Made by a program: the position numbers and the translations under genes. From positions 1-29,479 of IMG/VR virus record IMGVR_UViG_3300022837_000059: DNA of 29,479 nt, one strand, 5' to 3'. The notes beneath the pieces were generated by a model. The model saw nothing but the letters and a program-made list of their open reading frames with translations, searched no databases and was not told where the DNA came from. This DNA comes from a virus. Each line of letters starts with the position of its first letter. Within the stretch, counting starts at the first letter, position 1. Below are positions 26,909 through 29,479 of the stretch, piece by piece.

Positions 26909-27231
26909 TGGTTGAAGATAACAAATTACCAGATCAAGAGGGCAAAACATCAGATAACCATGGTGGTAAAAGACCAGGTTCTGGTAGACCTTTAGGTGCT
27001 AAGACTAAAAAGAATTGGAAGTCTATGCAGGAGATGGCTGAGAAATATCAACATTCTCCTTTGGATTACTTATTAGCTGTGTTAAACAATCCTATGAGCT
27101 CACCTGAACGTAAAATGTACGCAGCCGAAAAGGCAGCACCATTCGTTCACCCAAGGTTAGCGTCAACAACATCTAAAATAGGAACAGATGAACCAATCGC
27201 AATCAAAGTCTCCTGGCAAAAAGACGACTAA
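26908..27231 (+). CDS. terS: Terminase small subunit
   Basis: 107 residues. A Gly/Arg-rich N-terminus (GGKRPGSGRPLGAKTKKN) is followed by a helix (MQEMAEKYQHSPLDYLLAVL) and the typical small-terminase segment (MYAAEKAAPFVHPRLA) ending in a charged tail. It directly precedes and overlaps (44 nt) the large subunit. The protein would bind the packaging start site on phage DNA and recruit TerL. The assignment rests on the R-P-G-S-G-R-P and A-A-x-x-A-A-P-(Y/F)-V-H-P-R-L patterns plus gene order. Confidence 0.75.
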   Translation: MVEDNKLPDQEGKTSDNHGGKRPGSGRPLGAKTKKNWKSMQEMAEKYQHSPLDYLLAVLNNPMSSPERKMYAAEKAAPFVHPRLASTTSKIGTDEPIAIKVSWQKDD

Positions 27232-28501
27232 TAAAAAAGTCGCTAAGATAGAAATACCTTACAAGCCAAGACCTTATCAGTTAGACGTTCATAACTCACT
27301 TAAAAGATTTAGTGTTCTAGTATGTCACAGACGATTTGGGAAATCAGTACTAGCTATTAACGAATTAATTAAAACAGCAGCAGACAAACCAAGATCTTTG
27401 TGTGCATTCATAGCTCCGACTTACCGACAAGGTAAATCAATCGCTTGGGAATATTTAAAATTCTACACAGAACCTTTAATGAAATTTGGTGGTAGTAGAA
27501 ATGAAACAGAATTAAGAATAGATCTATTCAATCACTCACGTATTCAAATCTTTGGAGCAGATAATCCAGATAGTATTCGTGGTATGGGTTTTGATAAAGT
27601 TGTTATGGACGAATACGCAATCATGTCCCCTAGAGTATGGACCGAAATTGTTAGACCAGCAGTATCTGATAAACTAGGATCAGTTTTATTTATTGGAACT
27701 CCAATGGGACACAATCAGTTCTGGGAAGTATTTGATTTTGCACAACGTGGTCATAAAGATTGGTATGGGAAATTATACAGAGCATCTGAAACAGGAGTAA
27801 TCCCTGATGACGAGCTCCAACAAGCTAAGGATATAATGAGTCCTGAGCAGTACGAACAAGAATTTGAATGTTCATTTACTGCAGCAGTATCAGGAAGTTA
27901 CTTTGGAAGGTTAATAACTAAAGCAGATAAAGAAAAAAGAATTGGTGAAGTACCTTATGATGAATCAGTAGGTGTAGAAACTTGGTGGGACTTAGGTATT
28001 GGAGATTCAACTGCAATATGGTTTGCACAAAGAGTTGGAACTGAAATTCATTTAATAGATTATTACGAAACTTCAGGTGAATCATTAGCACACTATGCTG
28101 ATATACTAACTGAAAAAGACTATGCATATAGTCGACATATAGCACCTCACGATATTATGGCGAGAGAGCTTGGAACAGGTAAGTCAAGATTAGAAGTTTC
28201 ACAAGAACTTGGTATTGACTTTGAGGTAGCACCTAAGTTAGAAGTAGATCATGGAATTGAATCTGTAAGAAATACATTAGGAAATTGTTATTTTGACAGA
28301 GTAAAATGTAAAACAGGATTAGATGCTTTAAGACAGTATCGAAAACAATGGGACGACAAGAATCAAGTATTTAAAAACAAACCACTTCATGACTGGTGTT
28401 CACACGCAAGTGATGCATTTAGATATGGATGTGTACACGACCCAATTGATACATCAGACTGGGATAAACCAATTAATATAGATACAAAATACGTAGTATG
28501 A
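27188..28501 (+). CDS. terL: Terminase large subunit
   Basis: 437 residues, complete. ATPase: Walker A-like HRRFGKS (47-53), Walker B VVMDE (138-142), and the coupling motif FIGTPMG (168-174). Nuclease: D268 in WWDLGIGDS, H321-D322 in APHD, and the final HDWCSHASDAFRYG (401-414) with D409, the RNase H-like acidic set. It is the motor that cuts and packages concatemeric DNA into the prohead. Length and motif order are normal. It overlaps TerS by 44 nt and the portal start by 4 nt (ATGA). Confidence 0.95.
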   Translation: MNQSQSKSPGKKTTNKKVAKIEIPYKPRPYQLDVHNSLKRFSVLVCHRRFGKSVLAINELIKTAADKPRSLCAFIAPTYRQGKSIAWEYLKFYTEPLMKFGGSRNETELRIDLFNHSRIQIFGADNPDSIRGMGFDKVVMDEYAIMSPRVWTEIVRPAVSDKLGSVLFIGTPMGHNQFWEVFDFAQRGHKDWYGKLYRASETGVIPDDELQQAKDIMSPEQYEQEFECSFTAAVSGSYFGRLITKADKEKRIGEVPYDESVGVETWWDLGIGDSTAIWFAQRVGTEIHLIDYYETSGESLAHYADILTEKDYAYSRHIAPHDIMARELGTGKSRLEVSQELGIDFEVAPKLEVDHGIESVRNTLGNCYFDRVKCKTGLDALRQYRKQWDDKNQVFKNKPLHDWCSHASDAFRYGCVHDPIDTSDWDKPINIDTKYVV

Positions 28502-29479
28502 AAAATAAAGAAAAATCACAAAAAGAAATATTATCAGTAGTAAGCAGAGAAATACATAACGCATCAGGTTATATTGGTGGAGAACTTGTAGCTAAAAGAA
28601 AAAAGTCATTAGAATATTATTTAGGACAACCTCTTGGTAACGAACAAGAAGGTAGATCTCAAGTTGTTTCTAATGATGTTTTAGATACAGTAGAAAGTTT
28701 AATGCCATCATTGATGAGAATTTTTACATCAGGTGATAATGTATTTAGTTGTGAAGGACAAGGGCCTGAAGATGAAGAAATGGCTAGACAATGTTCTGAC
28801 TATTTAAACTATATATTTTATAAACAGAATGATGGTTTCTTAGCGTTATACACAGCATTCAAAGATGCATTGATCCAAAAGAATGGAATCCTAAAAGTAT
28901 ATTGGGATGATGCACAAAAAATTGAAAGAGAAGAATATTCTAGATTAACAGATGATGAGTTTAATGATTTGGTTTCTATGGATCAAATTAAAGTTAAAAA
29001 TCATACTGAATACGAAGAAAAAATAACTGATGCATCTGGTAAAGAAATAGATACAGTTAAACTACATGATGTAGTAATTAATAGAATAGAAATTCATGGT
29101 AAGGTTAAAATAGAACCAGTACCACCAGAAGAATTTTTAATTGAACGTAGATGCAAATCAATTGATACTGCTAATTTTGTTTGTCACAGAGTGAACAAAA
29201 CAAGAACAGAATTAATAGAGATGGGTTATGATAAAGAATTAGTAGAGTCATTACCACAAGGTGATGGTGATTATTATACAGAAGATAAATTTACAAGACA
29301 CCAAGGTGTAGACTTTTCACATGGAGAAACAGATGGAGATAAAAGTACACAGGATGTTTTAATTCACGAATGCTATGTAAGAATGGATGTAGATGGTGAT
29401 GGTAAAGCAGAGTTATTAAAAATCACTGTTGCAGGTGATGGTAAGAAATTTCTTGATATGGAAGAAATAGATACAATGC
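28498..29479 (+). CDS. Portal protein (3' truncated by window edge)
   Basis: ATG at 28498 overlaps the TerL stop. 327 codons are visible without a stop. The N-terminal part has the podovirus-type portal signature: S-G-Y-I-G-G-E-L-V-A-K-R-K-K-S-L-E-Y-Y-L-G, then E-Q-E-G-R-S-Q-V-V-S-N-D-V, a L-M-P-S-L-M-R-I-F-T-S-G-D stretch, and D-Y-L-N-Y-I-F-Y-K-Q-N-D-G-F leading to the F-K-D-A-L-I-Q-K-N-G block. Twelve copies form the channel at the head vertex on which TerL docks. The conserved block and the place after TerL make this near-certain; the fold most resembles P22-like portals. The C-terminus is outside the window. Confidence 0.9.
   Translation, partial: MKNKEKSQKEILSVVSREIHNASGYIGGELVAKRKKSLEYYLGQPLGNEQEGRSQVVSNDVLDTVESLMPSLMRIFTSGDNVFSCEGQGPEDEEMARQCSDYLNYIFYKQNDGFLALYTAFKDALIQKNGILKVYWDDAQKIEREEYSRLTDDEFNDLVSMDQIKVKNHTEYEEKITDASGKEIDTVKLHDVVINRIEIHGKVKIEPVPPEEFLIERRCKSIDTANFVCHRVNKTRTELIEMGYDKELVESLPQGDGDYYTEDKFTRHQGVDFSHGETDGDKSTQDVLIHECYVRMDVDGDGKAELLKITVAGDGKKFLDMEEIDTM

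Overview
The window looks like part of the genome of a tailed bacteriophage infecting an AT-rich marine bacterium, most plausibly a SAR11/Pelagibacter-like host. The evidence is strong A+T bias, tight packing with ATGA and 1-nt overlaps, a terminase small subunit / terminase large subunit / portal block at the right end, and virion genes at the left end. The host and the podovirus-like assignment are inferences. No capsid, tail-tube, polymerase or integrase gene is in the window. If the genome is circular or circularly permuted, the missing head and tail-tube genes would lie between the truncated portal (right edge) and the truncated fibre gene (left edge).

Layout. (1) 1-7015, plus strand: the end of a tail-fibre-like gene, a fibre-accessory-like gene, a six-repeat propeller-like protein, small virion proteins, a GNAT-like protein, and Gly/Ala-rich and basic proteins that look like internal or ejection components. 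(2) 7017-10292: a 1091-aa probable internal/ejection protein. (3) 10292-14824, plus: an XhlA-like membrane protein, a metallophosphoesterase, a lysozyme-like 'RGIRNxNPGNI' protein, a holin-like protein, a zinc ribbon, then a run of exported or membrane proteins. That run includes a 432-aa secreted protein with a lectin-like N-terminal half and a TolA-like charged stalk. I read this as a lysis and envelope-interaction block. (4) 14818-17468, minus: DUF3310-like protein, small unknowns, a clear intrinsic terminator, an SSB-like protein and a PD-(D/E)XK nuclease. (5) 17478-19203, plus: an island of DNA-binding-type genes (possible DnaA-domain-IV-like protein, sigma-region-4-like HTH protein, HNH nuclease) and two unknowns. 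(6) 19451-24689, minus: about 18 very small genes, mostly unknown, with an XRE-type HTH regulator and a DUF3846-like protein. (7) 24690-25083: a divergent control region with hairpins and an AATCAA/ATCAAT cluster. (8) 25084-26908, plus: nine tiny, mostly lysine-rich proteins leading into TerS (26908), TerL (27188) and portal (28498 to the edge).

Transcription is therefore organised around two divergent points (17469-17477 and 24690-25083) and two convergent points (14818-14824 and 19204-19450). The minus arms look like early, replication and host-takeover genes; the plus arms carry packaging, virion and lysis genes. A nuclease and an SSB are present without a polymerase, which suggests recombination-assisted replication on host machinery unless a polymerase lies in the missing part.

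The points most worth a second look are the exported-protein cassette (12333-14824), the repeat protein with variable loops, a 70-nt structured element after 19203, a gene flanked by near-identical 28-bp repeats (20875-21200), a duplicated micro-ORF motif (2755-2912), and the basic microprotein cluster beside the terminase.
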